Origin: Prinia subflava
Taxonomy: Eukaryota; Chordata; Aves; Passeriformes; Cisticolidae
Reading direction: 5' to 3'
DNA: 64,000 bases
Assembly (NCBI RefSeq): GCF_021018805.1
Contig: NC_086248.1
Coordinates: 94,145,739-94,209,738 of the forward strand
This document shows, piece after piece, positions 13,801 to 26,861 of this stretch; position 1 is the first letter of the stretch; each line of letters begins with the position of its first letter. A model generated the notes under the pieces. It worked only from the letters and a program-made list of their open reading frames with translations. It searched no databases and was not told where the DNA came from. Position numbers and translations under genes: made by a program.

Positions 13801-15080
13801 CCTCCAAGCCTCTTTGTACTTTTGAGGTCTGTTCCTCCCCCACACAGTATTTTGCCTGAGGTCAAAAAGGGCTTCTAAACAGAGGCTGTAGACGTTCCAG
13901 TCCTAAACCTCCACTGAGCCACCTTGCAGGAAACTGGCAGAAATCTTACTGTGCTTACTGCAAACCAGTGAAGCCCAAATTTGCCAAATAACTACGGCTC
14001 TTCAAGGGGCTAGAACTTGCCTGAAATTAACAAAATAAAACACAAAATATAATGTTTTAATATCCCCTCCCCTCACTGCAAAGCCATTTGAGGAATTTCA
14101 TCATTGTTTTCAAATGACCAAATTGAAACACTTTACATGTTAGTAAAATGCTTTGTACAAGCCATGTTTTAACAAAGATCATTTATCACCACTGGAAAGT
14201 TGCTGAGTAAATCCTTTTGACTTTGTGTTATCCCATTCATCCTTGTTTCAAATAATGTAATTCTAACATTGTATTGATATTCTTTTTGCTTTGCCTCCCT
14301 TATTTTCAATTTAAAAACTGGTTTCTAAACACATTTGGTGCAACTAAGTTTTATATTTGTCTCCTTATGGAAGTATGCAGAAGATGTGCTCAGCTATATT
14401 GATCTCTGAGGAAATGTGGATGAGGTAGATAATGTGAACCCTTTTTGTCATTACTACCAGTTATATAGGTTCTGGAAACTTTCTGTGTTTGGCTGACTAG
14501 ATAAGTGGATGCACTCACATTTATTTGATTGGAAAAGTATGGGGACTAAACTATGTTTCCCCAGTTTCTGTATGGAATTGATCTTTTGTGTATTAACACT
14601 TTTCTATTACAGCAAAGGAATTGCTGATTAGGAGAGCAGAACCACCCCTTTCTCTCTGCTGCAGTCTTTAGAGACCAGAAAGAAAAGGGAAGGAAAATAA
14701 ACAAGTTAAGGAAGGCATGACAAAAGGGCACAGTGCAAAGCACAGAACATTTCCACCTCTAACCTTCAGAAAATGAAGGAGAAAGAAATGTCCCTCTTGA
14801 CAGTAAAAGCTCCTTGTATCCCTCACCTCTGTGACAGCCCTATCCTTGCTCCCCCTGCTCTGGAGCAGCTGCAGGTGGCAGGTACTTGCTCGGCTGTGGC
14901 TCAGTTGCAGGAGCCAAGGCTGGTACTCGGCTTTGCCCTGATAGCTGGGGCACCAGGTAGAAGGTCATCAATGTTTACATGCAAGCCCCGTGACCTGATG
15001 TACAGGAGCTTGTCTAAAAGGTGAATGGGTATAAACTCAATTGTCTGAGTCCCACAAACTCATTGTGTGGAAAACACACA

Positions 15081-15297
15081 ATCACAGAATAATCTGAGTT
15101 GGAGGGCACCCACAAGGATCATCAAAGGCCAACTCCTCGCCCTGCACAGGACACCCCAAGAGCCACACCATGTGCCTGAGAGCACTGTCCTAAGGCTCCT
15201 TGAGCAGCCTTAGTGCTGTGACCGCTTCCCCAAGGAGCCTGTTCCTGTGCTCAGCCACTCTCTGGGTGAAGAATCTTTTTCTAATATCTAACCTATG
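15081..15297 (-). mobile_element. CR1 LINE fragment, 3' region
   Basis: Reverse-oriented CR1 tail of a subfamily different from the 9-kb copy. Its blocks are 'gagttggagggcaccc', 'acaaggatcatca', 'ccctgcacaggacacccc', 'acaccatgtgcctgagagca', 'tctgggtgaagaatcttttt' and 'ctaatatctaacct'. The same subfamily signature recurs at 57.6 kb. The copy is truncated at the element's 5' side near 15297 and contains no coding part. Confidence 0.92.
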
Positions 15298-18200
15298 AGG
15301 TACTTTCTGCTGGGAAACTCTCAAGTAATTGATTTCTTCCCCCCCTTTCTAATTTCTCTGATTGTTCAACATGCCTCAACACATCCCCCACCTTTCTCTG
15401 AGTTTCCAGATTGTGTTCTGTACCTGCTCTGCAGCAGACATCAAGACTCACACAAATTGCTGCAAACAAGTCCAGGCCATGAAACCTTAATTCTGGATCG
15501 AGACTGAACTTTCCTTTGTGATAAAGAGATCTTTCAGTCCTCTTGCATCACTTACTCCCTCCCCCATATAGGTTACTGCCTTCTTGTCTGAACTGATTTA
15601 AACCTCTGCTCTGTGGAAACAACAATTGACCAAATTAAAAGGCATTTTTTGGAAAGCGTATCTTTTTCTTGACCTGGTTTACAATGTGTGCACAAACCCC
15701 AGCTGGATAGTGAGACAGAGAGACCTTTTGGCAAGGGGGAAAGCAGCTGGGAACAGAGATCATTTAAACTGTCATTGCTGTTATAGTGCAGATAATTCAT
15801 AATACAGGGTTAGGTGCTGGAACCCAGAGTGCAGAGGTGAGTAGCAAGATGACTTTGGTGCTGCTTTCTCAATCTGATGGATCTCAGGACCAGGACTAAC
15901 TGGGATCAGATGGTCAGAGACACAGCCTCCCTGCAGAGAGCAGGCAAAAGTGATGTCCCTCACACTCTGTCCACAGTCCTGAGACCCATCCTTACTGGGC
16001 ACAGCCCGCCCTCACAGCTCGTGTGAATGTGCTGGTATGGACCTGAGATGCTGGGCTTTGGCTTGGTGCCCTTCAGCCAGAATCTTCTTCCCCTCCTCTG
16101 CACACCAACATGCACTTTTTGTGACTCCTCTTTTTTTCCTGAGACCTGCAAACCAGTGAGCTGGCATCAGATAGTTTATCATGTCTCTTTGTTTCTACGT
16201 CAGCCCGTCCTGTTTATTAAAATACAAATCCATCAGGTTTACATCCATATGGTCAATCTCCTTTCTAAGTTGGCTGCTGACCTGCAATACAATTCCTGAT
16301 AACGATGGTGGTTGGCACAAAGCTCGTCTAATCACAGTAAATCCTGCGCACACTAAGGTCTCGTCCTGCCCTTAGTGACCCTCTTACGCATTTCAGCTTT
16401 TCATGGAAGTTTAGACTAGCACTTTTTTAATCCAGTCTTAATCAAAATTAAACAAATCTCTGCCATGATTATTACAACTGACAAATAGAAGCACACAGGA
16501 TCTCAGGCAAAGCTAAAAGTGACCAACTTGTGCAAATTGGTAAAGCGGTGCATTGTAGACAAGAGACAAAACTCAGAAAACCTGGAATGGAGTAATTTTC
16601 TTTAATTAGCTGTACCATTTTATGTTGTCCAAAATTCTGACCTGTTTCTTAAAAAAAAATTTTGGAAGTGTCAAAAAAATAGGGTGTATAAATTGCAGCT
16701 GCCCCTGTGACACTTTAACTTGAACAACCTGTACTTATTCAGTCAACTACAATAGGTCTCACTGTCCTTGGCAGGATTACACGGGCAATAATTTCTAACA
16801 TGGATGAGCAGTTCTTGAACAATTTCTCCAATGTATTAAGCATGAACAGGCTTTCCTTCAACATCAGGTGAGCATATCTTCTCCTCACATTTATTTTTCT
16901 TCACCACACAAGTTTATTGTGGCCATTACATGGGGAGAAAACTTCTCTTCCTATAAATGTTTGTCTTCGTCTCCCTCCCTTTTATGGGAACACCACAAAC
17001 TGATGAAGTGATTTTGTTTCAAATGTCTGCCTTGTTTTATTTATTTATATAATCAAAGACAATATTCTCTATTGTTAAATTGCTAAGGCTTCTTCATTGC
17101 TTGCAAAGGAACTTGGGGGCAGAGGTAAAGACATGCTATGATAGATACTTTGTTAAAGATTTATCCTGTAGCTTCTTACTGACAAGAGATCTCATTTGTT
17201 TAAAGAGAGTTTATAGTATCAAAAAATTTACAAGTTTAGATTAAAAAAAAGGTAGTAAGCCACTGATGACTTATTCTGCCTTTATAAAAAGTTTTGGGGG
17301 CCTTGACATATCCTCCACTGACAGGTGGACATGAAGGACTTCAAACAGATGAAATAAGAATATGAATATGTTCTACATAAGAATGACTGATAGAACAACA
17401 TGACTGGTACATAAATGGCACATATCATCTCAAATTCTCTATCTTAGGGCCTGCATTTGCAGAAAGAGAATTGCTATCATAAAGAGCTCAAAAAGAATAT
17501 TCAAACACTTCAATAGCAAGGGCTTAATTCTTTCATTAATTATCAATCCATTGCCAAAGCAGAGGATGCTTTTGTCCCTCACCCTGCCCCCTCTTTTTTC
17601 TACCCCTTGACCTGCATTTTCTAAAATGTTTATTGATTTATTGGAATGCATTCTCCCATGTTCATAAAATTTCCTTAGGCAGTGTAGTGGTTGCTTTTAT
17701 AGAAGAGCTGTAAGTATTGGTAAATGGCAATCTAACTCTGAAGATGCAAATAAGTTCCCTGTATAGCATCCAAGCCTACTGAAGACTTACAGAAAACAGA
17801 GCAAGTGTGCACAGGCTGAAGTGAAAATGAAGTTCTTTATGCCTTACACATCCTGGATAAAACTGCATAGTTGTAATTTTATTTTTGTTGCCTTTCTAAC
17901 AGAAAAATGTGCTTTAAGTGTAATCGTGCAGCTTTTCTAAAGTTCAGAAATAAGGTCCAGCATTAAAAGACATTTAGAAAGACTTTGTAAATCTACATGA
18001 AGGAATACACTGAAAGAAGATGCCTTCATTTGCTTGGCCAAATTCTCATTTTAATTATTGAGACTCCAAACTTCCTTGTCCTTTAAGCAGTATTTCTTAA
18101 AGTATGTCTTCTCAGCTCAAGTGTCAGATCAATTAATTTTTTCTCTCTTTGTTTGCTCTAGAGGAGACTTCTTTTATTACAAGAAAAGGAAAAAATGTAC

Positions 18201-21200
18201 ATGTGATAGTAACTTTAATTATTGAAGGTTTTTGACACTGGAAAGCGTTTTCATTGCACAAAGTCAGCTTTGAGCACAGCCAGGGACGAGGCTGTGAAGG
18301 TCAGTGTTCAGATTAACATGCTCACTGTAAAAACACAGGACAGACTTTTGTACTAATAGAAGGAAAAACGTATGGACTGATTGAAAGAGGGAAAAACTTA
18401 TATCCGGAGTAATTAGAAGCCTCTGACACCAGGCAACTAAACAGGCTTCCTTGTGAAAGAAAAACTTAAAATGTATGTCCTTACCTGTTTCACCTAATCT
18501 AAAGTGATTTTAATTCTGAAATTTTTTTTGAAGTTCCTTCTGAGACAGCTGCCTGGCAGAATTTGGATAGATGGAACTATATATTCAGTATCCCCTTAAT
18601 ATTAAAGATATTACACACTGATTCCTGTCCCCTCTCAGGGTGTAATTCAGGGAGCCTTCATGGAAATCAGCTAGTAAAAAGGCCAAGAGTTCTCAGTGTG
18701 AGATAGAATTAATTTTTGGCTGACAGACTCTTATAAAAAGTGTTTTTTGAAAAAAATTTGGTCTCTTTTATGACAAGTAAGCCCTTGCACTTGAGACAGC
18801 AGATGGGGAATTGTGCAGTGTTTTGCACCACAGAAAAATTGTGTCTTGGTAGTATCACCATCATATACACATTCAAGGCTGATGAGGAGGATGGGTAAAG
18901 ATAAGCACAACACTTTCCTAGGACAGCTGACAATACATTTAAAGGGGCAGAAGCTTTTGGGAAGAAATTAAAAATTCTGAGAGAATAAAATTACTCTCCC
19001 TCCAGAATCCCACAAAAATCATATGCATGGGAAAGGCTTGAAAAAAGCATCATAGCTGATAAAAAGAGAAACCAGCTGATGTTCTGTGAAACAGAGGAAC
19101 TGGAAACAATTTACTGAATTATAGAGAGGGCTTCTTAGCAGAATCCTTCTCCTTACTGATTTTGGTTCCCAGCCCTTCGATAAGGCCTCATGAAAGGAAT
19201 GATCACTGTCCTGGAGAAGACACAGACATGCAAAGGTTTCCCTTCAACACAAATCGCAAACTTCAAGTTATACTAAATAAATAAATGGAACTCATTTAAA
19301 TTAGGACAAAATGAAACAGCAGGACACAGATATTATTTTTTTAAGCAAACTGTTCGACAGAAAACCCCAGATAGCCTGTTTCTTGGTCACTGGTCATACA
19401 GCTAGTTGGATAGGTGGCTCACAATGAAGTGCTACTGGGTGAATCTTCAGCTGCTTTGCACATCTAGGTTACTGTGAGCGAGTTAGCCCTCTGTGGCCAA
19501 AAGGCAGAGCAGAAGGAAGAAATGGCACTAGCAGAGGGGAAAAAAATAAAATCTGTCCTTAAGCAGTAATAATTGGATTTGGGGCTCTCTCCAGCACAAA
19601 TTAGCATTTATGGCATCTGGCCCAAGGACCAGATGCTGCAGGACTTCAGAGGTGTTTGGAAGCGTCCAGTTAATGGCAGCAAGCTGCTGCTAAGGGAAGA
19701 ACAGGAGACAGAGGCCCATGAGAAGGACAGTGCTTCCACTGAGCTCCACCTCAGTGTGTGACGGTCTGGAGGGACTTAAGCCACTGCTCAAAGTGGATGG
19801 AGACAGAGACTTTTTCTCTGGAAGACTCAGGGGCAAAAAAGAAGCATCTTCTTCTCTGAATGTTTTCATTTATATAAAGGAAAGCACCTTGACACTTTCT
19901 CTGTGTGGTTGAATCAATTCCTCTAAGAAGTGGAAGGTTATATTACCTCCCACATTGAATTAGCCCCTTCATTCACCTTTCAAACCACCCTCCCATTGCT
20001 GGAAATTCTAAATTTCCCTTCAGCTCTATGCCAGCTTGGCAGACTAATTCTGGAGTGCAGCTAACCAAGAGAGTCCAAAATGCTTTGAACATTTTTTTGT
20101 GTGTCATTGGAGTCTTTGTTTATATAACATTCTGTAAAATATAGACATCAACATTACAGCAAATCAACAAAAAGATCCAACAATAGACCAGAACGGTCTA
20201 GAATATGTGAGAAAATGAAAGGAGAATTGCAAAGGAGCAAAGAAATACAGAGCCTAAAAAATCATGAGAAATGAAGGTAAACCAATGAAATTTAGTAATC
20301 ATCAGTTTCTCTGTGACACTTTTTGTTTTGCCTGCTGGATAAAGGACATACACAAAGTCTCATTTCAATTCTAGCTTTCCTTCACTTTTGGATCTGCAGA
20401 TTCGTTTGACCAGTCTGTCACTGTGACACTAAATAACACCATTCTGGAAATTTCCCAGCAAAATGTTGTCTGTTTTGAGCTGGAAAGTGAGATGCCAATG
20501 CTATCAGAAGTGTTTATGGTAACCTATAAATATTATGGCTGAATTTTACCTGGAAAAATTTTAAAGTTCCCAATCAAGAGATTGAACATCCCTTTTCCCC
20601 CCTTCAGCTCCTTTGTCTGTAGCTTTGCCATTTCAGAGCTGCCCACAGGTAGGAGTATTTTCTGGAATGTGCAAGGCCCATCTGAGGTCCCCTTGTTGAA
20701 GTGGCTGGAAACCATAACCATCAAACTATTAGCCCAGCTGATCTCTCATGTATGTGCAACTCCTCCTTATGGCAAATATTCCAACAAACAAATACTTAAA
20801 GAGGAGACACATTTTCAACAGTCTCTTCCAAGAAATGCTTCTACGCACACATATCTGGATTCTGTGATGTATTCATGTGATAGGACAGCTCCAAAGATGG
20901 AAGGGAGAGAAGCTCCAGCACAGCCATCAGCAGCTGTTTCACCACTGGACACACAAGAGCAGGGATGTCCACATGGTTTTTCCTCATCTTAATCCATGAC
21001 AAGAGCCTTGCAAAAGAATGATGAAACATGGGGGTCAGCAAGAAACAAAAGACAGAAGATGAAGTAACCCTGTTGGACCTAGATGGGACCTGAAGCCTGT
21101 GGGCAGCCAAAATCTGTCTGCTGAGGTAGAAGGTGGGGTGGGATAATGGAAAGTAGTCAGTCTCCTTCAGCTTGGAGACTGAGCCTTTGTGTCCATGGGA

Positions 21201-21327
21201 ACGGGGTCTTGAGCAGTTTTTCAGTACTAACACCTCAACTGCTTTTTCTTCTGGCCTACACTTTACCAGTGGGGAGCTGAGGGGTTTGAAAAGTGCCTAA
21301 ATAATTTGGGTAAAAAAATTTAATTGG
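15298..21327. other. Unique noncoding sequence
   Basis: No gene or repeat family is recognised across this stretch, apart from one weak exon-like segment listed separately (16775-16867). Reading frames are short and mutually overlapping. The 136-codon frame at 20582-20992 and the opposite-strand 130-codon frame at 20841-21233 overlap each other and show no known domain, so I treat both as chance. Confidence 0.55.
16775..16867 (+). other. Exon-like segment flanked by AG and GTGAGC
   Basis: A 93-bp segment is preceded by 'ctgtccttggcag' and followed by 'caggtgagc', a good match to the splice donor consensus. Only one frame is open. It reads 30 complete codons including NMDEQFLNNFSNVLSMNRL, entered after one base and left with two bases, so the length is divisible by 3. 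I recognise no protein family. The acceptor polypyrimidine tract is weak, and a 93-bp open frame occurs by chance about one time in five per frame, so this is only a lead. Confidence 0.15.
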
Positions 21328-21429
21328 AATTAAAAGCCATCACTTTGCATTTAAAATGATTTAGTAATTAAAAGCCATCACTTGGCATTTAAAATAATTT
21401 AGCAATTAAAAGTCATCACTCAAGCATTT
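21328..21429. repeat. 38-bp tandem repeat, 2.7 copies
   Basis: Two full units (21328-21365 and 21366-21403) and a partial third (21404-21429) start with 'aattaaaagccatcactt' or a close variant. The first two units differ at only a few positions ('tttg'/'ttgg', 'atgatt'/'ataatt', final t/c). The third copy has diverged and ends at 'caagcattt'. This is a local AT-rich duplication of noncoding DNA. Confidence 0.93.
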
Positions 21430-23922
21430 TCAGTCTCCCTCTTAAAGCAAAAGAATTAATCTTCAGAGCAAGTTTTAGACTCCTACTTGATTTTTCTTGA
21501 ATAAATCCTGTCCAAAATAGACCTTTCTGAAATAGATGACCTAACCATTATATTTTAATCAACAACCACTTGAATTGAATATTTCAAACCCTCACACTCT
21601 ACATGCAACATGGATATCTCAAGAGAAAAAAATGCTTTTTTTTTTCAAAGCAGAATGCTTTGAGATTACGACAGTTTGAACACACCATCTGTGTTTTGAA
21701 ATACAACCTCATAATTTCCTCCGGGCCAACTGATTTGCTATGGTACCAGTGGCTGAGAGTGGCTGCCCACAAGACTGACAAAACAAATGCCCACTGCTCC
21801 CTACCAATCTCACTAAAAAGAAACTTCAGCCATTATTGCCTTCTCTTCTGCACAAAATACAAGACAGTGTAAGAGATACCCAGATTATTCTTATTTCCTC
21901 CTCTTTTTCATTTATTTTTTTACATTCTCTACTAATTTCTGGATTATTCAAGAATGTAGCTGATAATTTTTCACAGGAATATTTTCCCTAAGACAAGTCA
22001 GAGAAAGTAAAAGGATCCTCTCTGTACTTGAATTAATGTTTTTCTGTCACAAAATCCTCTTTCCTTGCTCAGCTTTATGAAGAGAAGCTGGAACTATCTT
22101 TCATGGTCTTACTGCACATTGCTGACACAAACTGTTCCTAACCAGTGACAGAACCAGATCATACAAATATGTTTTGTTTCTAAAAAAATCTCTTCTTACC
22201 CATATAGGAACATAGAAAGGGGTAAAAAAATATATCCTGGTGAAAATCAGACTTCTCTAATAAATTGAAATTCATTTAATTAGATTTTTTTAAATTGAAA
22301 TTAACACTGAGAAACTGAGGGGAAATAGCTCAACCTACTTTTTACTGGACAGTACGATATTTAAATGGTGTGTAGGAGATATTAATACCATAAAAAGTAA
22401 GCTCAGTCACTCAGTGCACCCACCTCCAAGGCAGGCTCTGTGTTTGTGTAAGCAATACTTCTATGCTCACTTAAGCTGTTTGTTTGCTGAAATGTGCTCC
22501 TAAGATGAGACTGAAAAGAGAGATATCAAGTGCTGGTAACAGCTCTTACATGTATTTTTCTCCTTGCTGAGACATTCACAAGGTGATTACATCTGGACAA
22601 AACTGTGTCAATATGACATGACACTATTTTAAGGAAGATGTAGCAGAGCTGCCCCCTCCTCTCATTTCCCCCCAACAGCACTGCATTAATTTCACTTGCC
22701 ACTCACCTGATTTTTAAGTTTAAGGCATTTCAAGAGGATTGCCATTTATAGCCTGCAATTCAATCTGTTACTCCTTTTGCAAAAGAATCAGCTAGATTGA
22801 ACTGGATATCTCACCCTCTAACTATTTATTAATATAGTTTTAAAGGAATTCTCAGATTTTTGTTGCTAACTGCTCACTTGGGTTGAAATGTGATGCACTT
22901 GTTGGCAGTGTTGCCCCAGAGGGACTGCAGTGAGACAGACTTACTCAAGCTTCACTTGAACACAGAAATGAAAATCAATAAACAATTTGAACTTCTCAGA
23001 AGAGAATTTTTCTCCTCTAATGAATATACAAGCTTGGTTACAGCTTAATTTAAAGATTGAATTTAGTGTGTGTTTTTTCCCTGCACTAGGAGCATGACAA
23101 ACACAAGCTTCAAGTGACATGTCCCAAAGGGAGACTTATTGTTTAAAAAAAGTGGGGGAAAAAAAAGAGAAAAAAAAGTGAGCAGATACAAAACAAAGAA
23201 GATTCTGGTGCCATGAGAGGGAAGTACTTTAAAAATAAGGAAAATAATATGCAGCTGCAAACCAGCTCTCCTTTGTGACTGTAGAGATAATTAAACTTTT
23301 AAGCTTCTGGTGGGGCAAATTTCATAATGTATGTATTTTTATTTGCTTTTGTAAGTGACTGCAATGGGGTCAGTCCACAGTGCATAAATGTGGCTGTAAA
23401 TTCTCTAGTAGTTTGAGGATGTTTGAATGCAGAGTGTGTTTTGTGGGTTAGTTTCTCACACACACACAAATCAGATCTATTTATAACTTTGCTTTCAGTA
23501 TTGGAGTAGGTTAATACTGTAATTTCTGTAGAAATTAATAATATTAATGAAATAAAGAAAATTACTGTAGAATCAATGTTTCCAAAATAAGACATGCTTG
23601 CACTCAATATTAACTATCAGAGGGGAGAGGGCTGGGATGAGCTGCTGCGTTTGTTTTTCAGAATTTCTGCAGAGTTGTCAAACTAAACAGCTTTTGCCAT
23701 CTGATAGTCTTGGCAAAGCAATTAGTTGAAAGCCACAAAAGTGATTGTGTACAGCATTTTATTCTTCAGCTCAACAAGAAACAGATTTGACTTGGAAACT
23801 TAGATCTCATCTGTGCACACTGGAAACCAGATAAATCAGGTCTTACATGGAAGTGCATATCAAGTAAGTGACAAAACAAAATCTCTTTTTCAAAACCAGT
23901 TCTAAAGATATAGTGTTTTCTG
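21430..23922. other. Unique noncoding sequence
   Basis: AT-rich, no gene or named repeat seen. It holds a short (CA)n stretch near 23458-23468 and a few A-rich runs around 23143-23177. Confidence 0.6.
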
Positions 23923-23953
<31 letters not shown>

Positions 23954-24019
23954 AAACAAAAAAAAAAAAAAAAACAAAAAAAACAAACCCAAAAAAACCC
24001 ACCACAAAACAAAACAAAC
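23923..24019. repeat. A-rich low-complexity tract
   Basis: It starts with 29 consecutive A (23923-23951) and continues as A runs broken by single or short C insertions (accaaac, aaacaaaccc, ccacaaaac, aaacaaacc) to about 24019. C is almost the only interrupting base. No LINE or processed gene is recognisable immediately upstream, so it is listed as a simple repeat and not as a tail. Confidence 0.9.
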
Positions 24020-24697
24020 CGGTGGGAATATGGATGGACAGATTTACCTGATAGTATAAATTTCAATCAGTTGGTTGCAGTTTCTATAATATGTAGAGAA
24101 TATATTTAGGACATTCACATAGATAACAGGTATCTTGACTTTCCACACCAAACCAGCTAGAGCCACATTTTTGTTACTATATTAAAAAAATCTGGAATTT
24201 TTTCTTTAGCCCCTGAACTCTTTTTCATGTTCGTAATCTTAACACCCCACTCAAAGGGATCTCTAAAGCTTTTCATTTAAACTACAATTATTCTTTTGTC
24301 TACTGGGAGCCCAGTGCAAAGATGATGTCCTGTGTGCAAGAAGCAAGCAGGCTGAATATTAATTAATGAACACTACTTAATATGCAGAAGAAGAGAAGCA
24401 ACAATCAGTCGTGAGCCCTTACATATTAACTGGTAGATCATTGTTATTCTGGGAGGCATCATAAGGCCAAATGCAGGTTACAACTAGTTTAGAAAATCTC
24501 TTTAATTAAGAAACGTGAAAGTTTAAGTCTCTCATTTTAAATATCTTATTGTGGCCATAAAAGACATCATTAAATGGGGTGATGGTGTAGCACTTTGAAT
24601 GCAGTATGAGGTGGTGAACTGGACTTCAGCTGTTACTCCATTTGCAGTGTTATCAAATAAACAAGCAAAACACTGAGTTTTCACTATTTTTCCTAAG
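24020..24697. other. Unique noncoding sequence
   Basis: Nothing gene-like or repetitive recognised between the A-rich tract and the CR1 element. Confidence 0.6.
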
Positions 24698-25598
24698 ATC
24701 ATAGAATCATTACAGCTGAAAAAGGCCTCTAAGATCATTGAGTCCCACTGTTAACCCAGCACTCCATGTTCACCATTTAACCATATCCCCAGGCACCACA
24801 TGAACCCATTTTTTGAGCACTTCAGGGATGATGATCCCACCACTCCCCTGGGCAGCCTGTTTCAATGGCTGAACTACCCTTTCAGTGAAGAAATTATTTT
24901 ATATCCAATCTACATCTCTCTTATGCAGCTTGAGGCCATTCCCTCTTGTCCTGTCACTTGTTATCTGGGAGAAGAGATTGACCTTTCTCCTTTCAGGCAG
25001 TTGTAGAGGACAATAAGATCCCCCTGAGCCTCCTTTTCTCCAGACTGAACAACTCCAGCTGCCTCAGCAGCTCCTCACATGACTGACCCTCCAGACCCTT
25101 CACCAGCTCTGTTATCCTTCTCTGGACTCTCTCCAGCCCCTCAATGTCTTCCTTGCAGTGAGAGCCCAGAACTGAACACAGGATTTGAGGTGTGGCCTCA
25201 CCAGTGCCCAGTATGGGGGAACAATCCCCACCCTGGTCCTGCTGGCCACACCATTGCTGATCCAGGCCAGGATTCCACTGGCCTTCTCGGCCACCTGGCA
25301 CACCCTGGCTCATTCAGCTCAGTCAGCTGTCCACCAGCACCCCAGGGCCTTTTCCACTGGGCCATTTTCCAGCCACTCTGCCCCAGCCTGAAGCTTTGCA
25401 AGGGGTTGGTGTGACCCAAGGCCAGGACCTGGCCCTTGACCTTATTGAACCTCACAAAACCGGCCTTGGTCCATTGATCTGGATCCCTCTGCTGAGCCTT
25501 CCTGCCCTTCAGCAGAACAACACTCCCACCCAGCTCGGTGTGATAAACATGCTGAGAGTGCACTTGATCCTCTCATTCAGGTCATTGCTGCAAAGAAA
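24698..25598 (-). mobile_element. CR1 LINE, about 900 bp, longest copy in window
   Basis: Reverse-oriented CR1 covering the 3' untranslated region and the end of ORF2. The plus strand starts with 'atcatagaatcattacagctg', passes 'ccactcccctgggcagcctg', 'gaggccattccctcttgtcc' and 'gagcctccttttctccag', and runs into the complement of the reverse-transcriptase C-terminus. It ends near 'gatcctctcattcaggtcatt', where the element is 5'-truncated. It holds only a small part of a full CR1 (several kb) and its reading frame is broken, so it is a fossil. Confidence 0.95.
24993..25563 (-). pseudogene. CR1 ORF2 C-terminal fragment, frameshifted
   Basis: Conserved blocks of the CR1 ORF2 polyprotein (endonuclease plus reverse transcriptase, which copies LINE RNA at the target site) can be read in order from high to low coordinate, but in three different frames. 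They are TELGG, QRD and FNKVKGQVLALG with NPLQSFRLG in the first frame (25563 to about 25330), then VASRTR with [15 protein letters not shown], then [16 protein letters not shown] with [10 protein letters not shown] in the frame that ends at 24993. At least two frameshifts therefore separate them. Only the region after the catalytic core is present; the YADD-type active site and the endonuclease are absent. It is a decayed copy with no expected function. Confidence 0.9.
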
Positions 25599-26129
25599 CG
25601 ATTTCTCTTTTCTTAAGAACACGTGAAGGCCATGAACAAACAAATCTCCATGAAAGACCTCCAAATAGGTGAATCAGGAGTTTCACAAAGAAGTAGTCAC
25701 AGAACTACTCCTGTTTGTCACTTTCTACCACTATTTGCAGCCTTGCAGAAGAGAGGAAAATAAAAATAATATGGTCCAATGTTTTTTACTTTGCTAAATT
25801 AACTGAAGCAAAAAGAACACTCTCATCAGTAAGTCTCTGGGCCCATTGCTGAGGGAGACTGGCCTCCTTATTCCCGTTTATCAGATGAAAAAAAGACTGA
25901 AAACATGAGCTGTGATCTAAGCTACTCCAGAGGAAAATAGATAGTTTTTCCAGACATGGTCTCTACACTCATTAATACTGTTTTTCCTGTTAACAAATTA
26001 ACCCTCCCCCTATATTAATGAAACCTATGAATATTAAAATTGCAACAAGAATACATCTTCGTAAGATTCCTGCTTCAAACTTTGCATGTCTGATGACAGG
26101 GGTTCTGCAGGTTTTGTTATTGCATGGAA

Positions 26130-26225
26130 CCACACAACAAATAAAACTGAAGTCACCCGTTGTAGTGCATTAGTTGATTACAAAGTGCATTGTAATGAAA
26201 GGAACATCGTCTGTTTGCAGATCTA
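26130..26225. promoter_or_regulatory. Weak candidate regulatory block
   Basis: It contains a GTGCATT motif twice (near 26165 and 26185), a TTGATTACAAAG segment reminiscent of a TCF/LEF-plus-homeobox site, and TGTAATGAAA. There is no transposon signature. Only the motif texture supports the call, and chance occurrence in AT-rich DNA is quite possible. Confidence 0.15.
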
Positions 26226-26861
26226 TTTCTTGCAATATGCTTGACTGTGAGACAGGAAGAATCAAATTCAGTTCTCAACTGTATGCAAGGTTAAGTACTG
26301 ATGACAACACTTCTTTTTAGTAAAGGATGCAGCAGTGCACAGTGATTCAGCTTTTTATCCTGTTCAATGAGTTATATGAGACTTTCCTGCATTTGCTGTA
26401 CACAAAACATTTTCCTGATCCATTACACAAAAATACATTTCTGTTTGCTGATGGTAAAGAGCTTCTCTGCCAAATGCACAGTTTCTCTCTGAAGCAGTAT
26501 TTAAATAGCTGTTAGAAGAATAAGAAATTTTGGACAAGAAATAAGATGTAGCAACATCTTACAAGGATTTAATGATAAGCCCTTTGTTTTATATAAATTA
26601 TATTAACATGTTTATGCACTATATATGGAAAAAAATCTATATTGTTTTAGACAATCTGGACAGATTCAGCAACTTGAATTGAAATGTATGGCCATTGATT
26701 TGGAAGAAGTTTGCATTTGCTTCTTGGTCTGAAAAGGTGGCAATTCTTGTGGAATACTCACAGGTTTTCTTCTTAACATGCACGAGCAGAGCAATGCCAT
26801 GAAATCTAACTCAATATGAGGTTTTATAGAGTTATTTCTTCTTAGTAGTACCCAATGTTAT

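Larger units (their letters stand above)
9413..15080. other. Mostly unique noncoding sequence
   Basis: AT-rich DNA without a recognisable gene. It contains a pyrimidine/T run near 9527-9549, one candidate regulatory block (10900-11150) and one possible degraded SINE (about 13676-13800), both listed separately. The short frames on both strands overlap and carry no known domain. Confidence 0.55.

Noticed and set aside
20582..21233. Opposing frames of 136 and 130 codons
   Set aside because: They overlap on opposite strands and have no recognisable domain or splice context; chance is the simpler explanation.
23766..24059. Poly-Phe / poly-Lys frames
   Set aside because: Simple translation of the A-rich tract.
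24993..25626. Several frames of 60-121 codons on both strands at 25 kb
   Set aside because: They are pieces of, or shadows over, the degraded CR1 ORF2, not separate genes.
25850..25930. MIR-like segment ('tttatcagatgaaaaaaagac')
   Set aside because: Only one short block resembles MIR and the flanking consensus blocks are missing.
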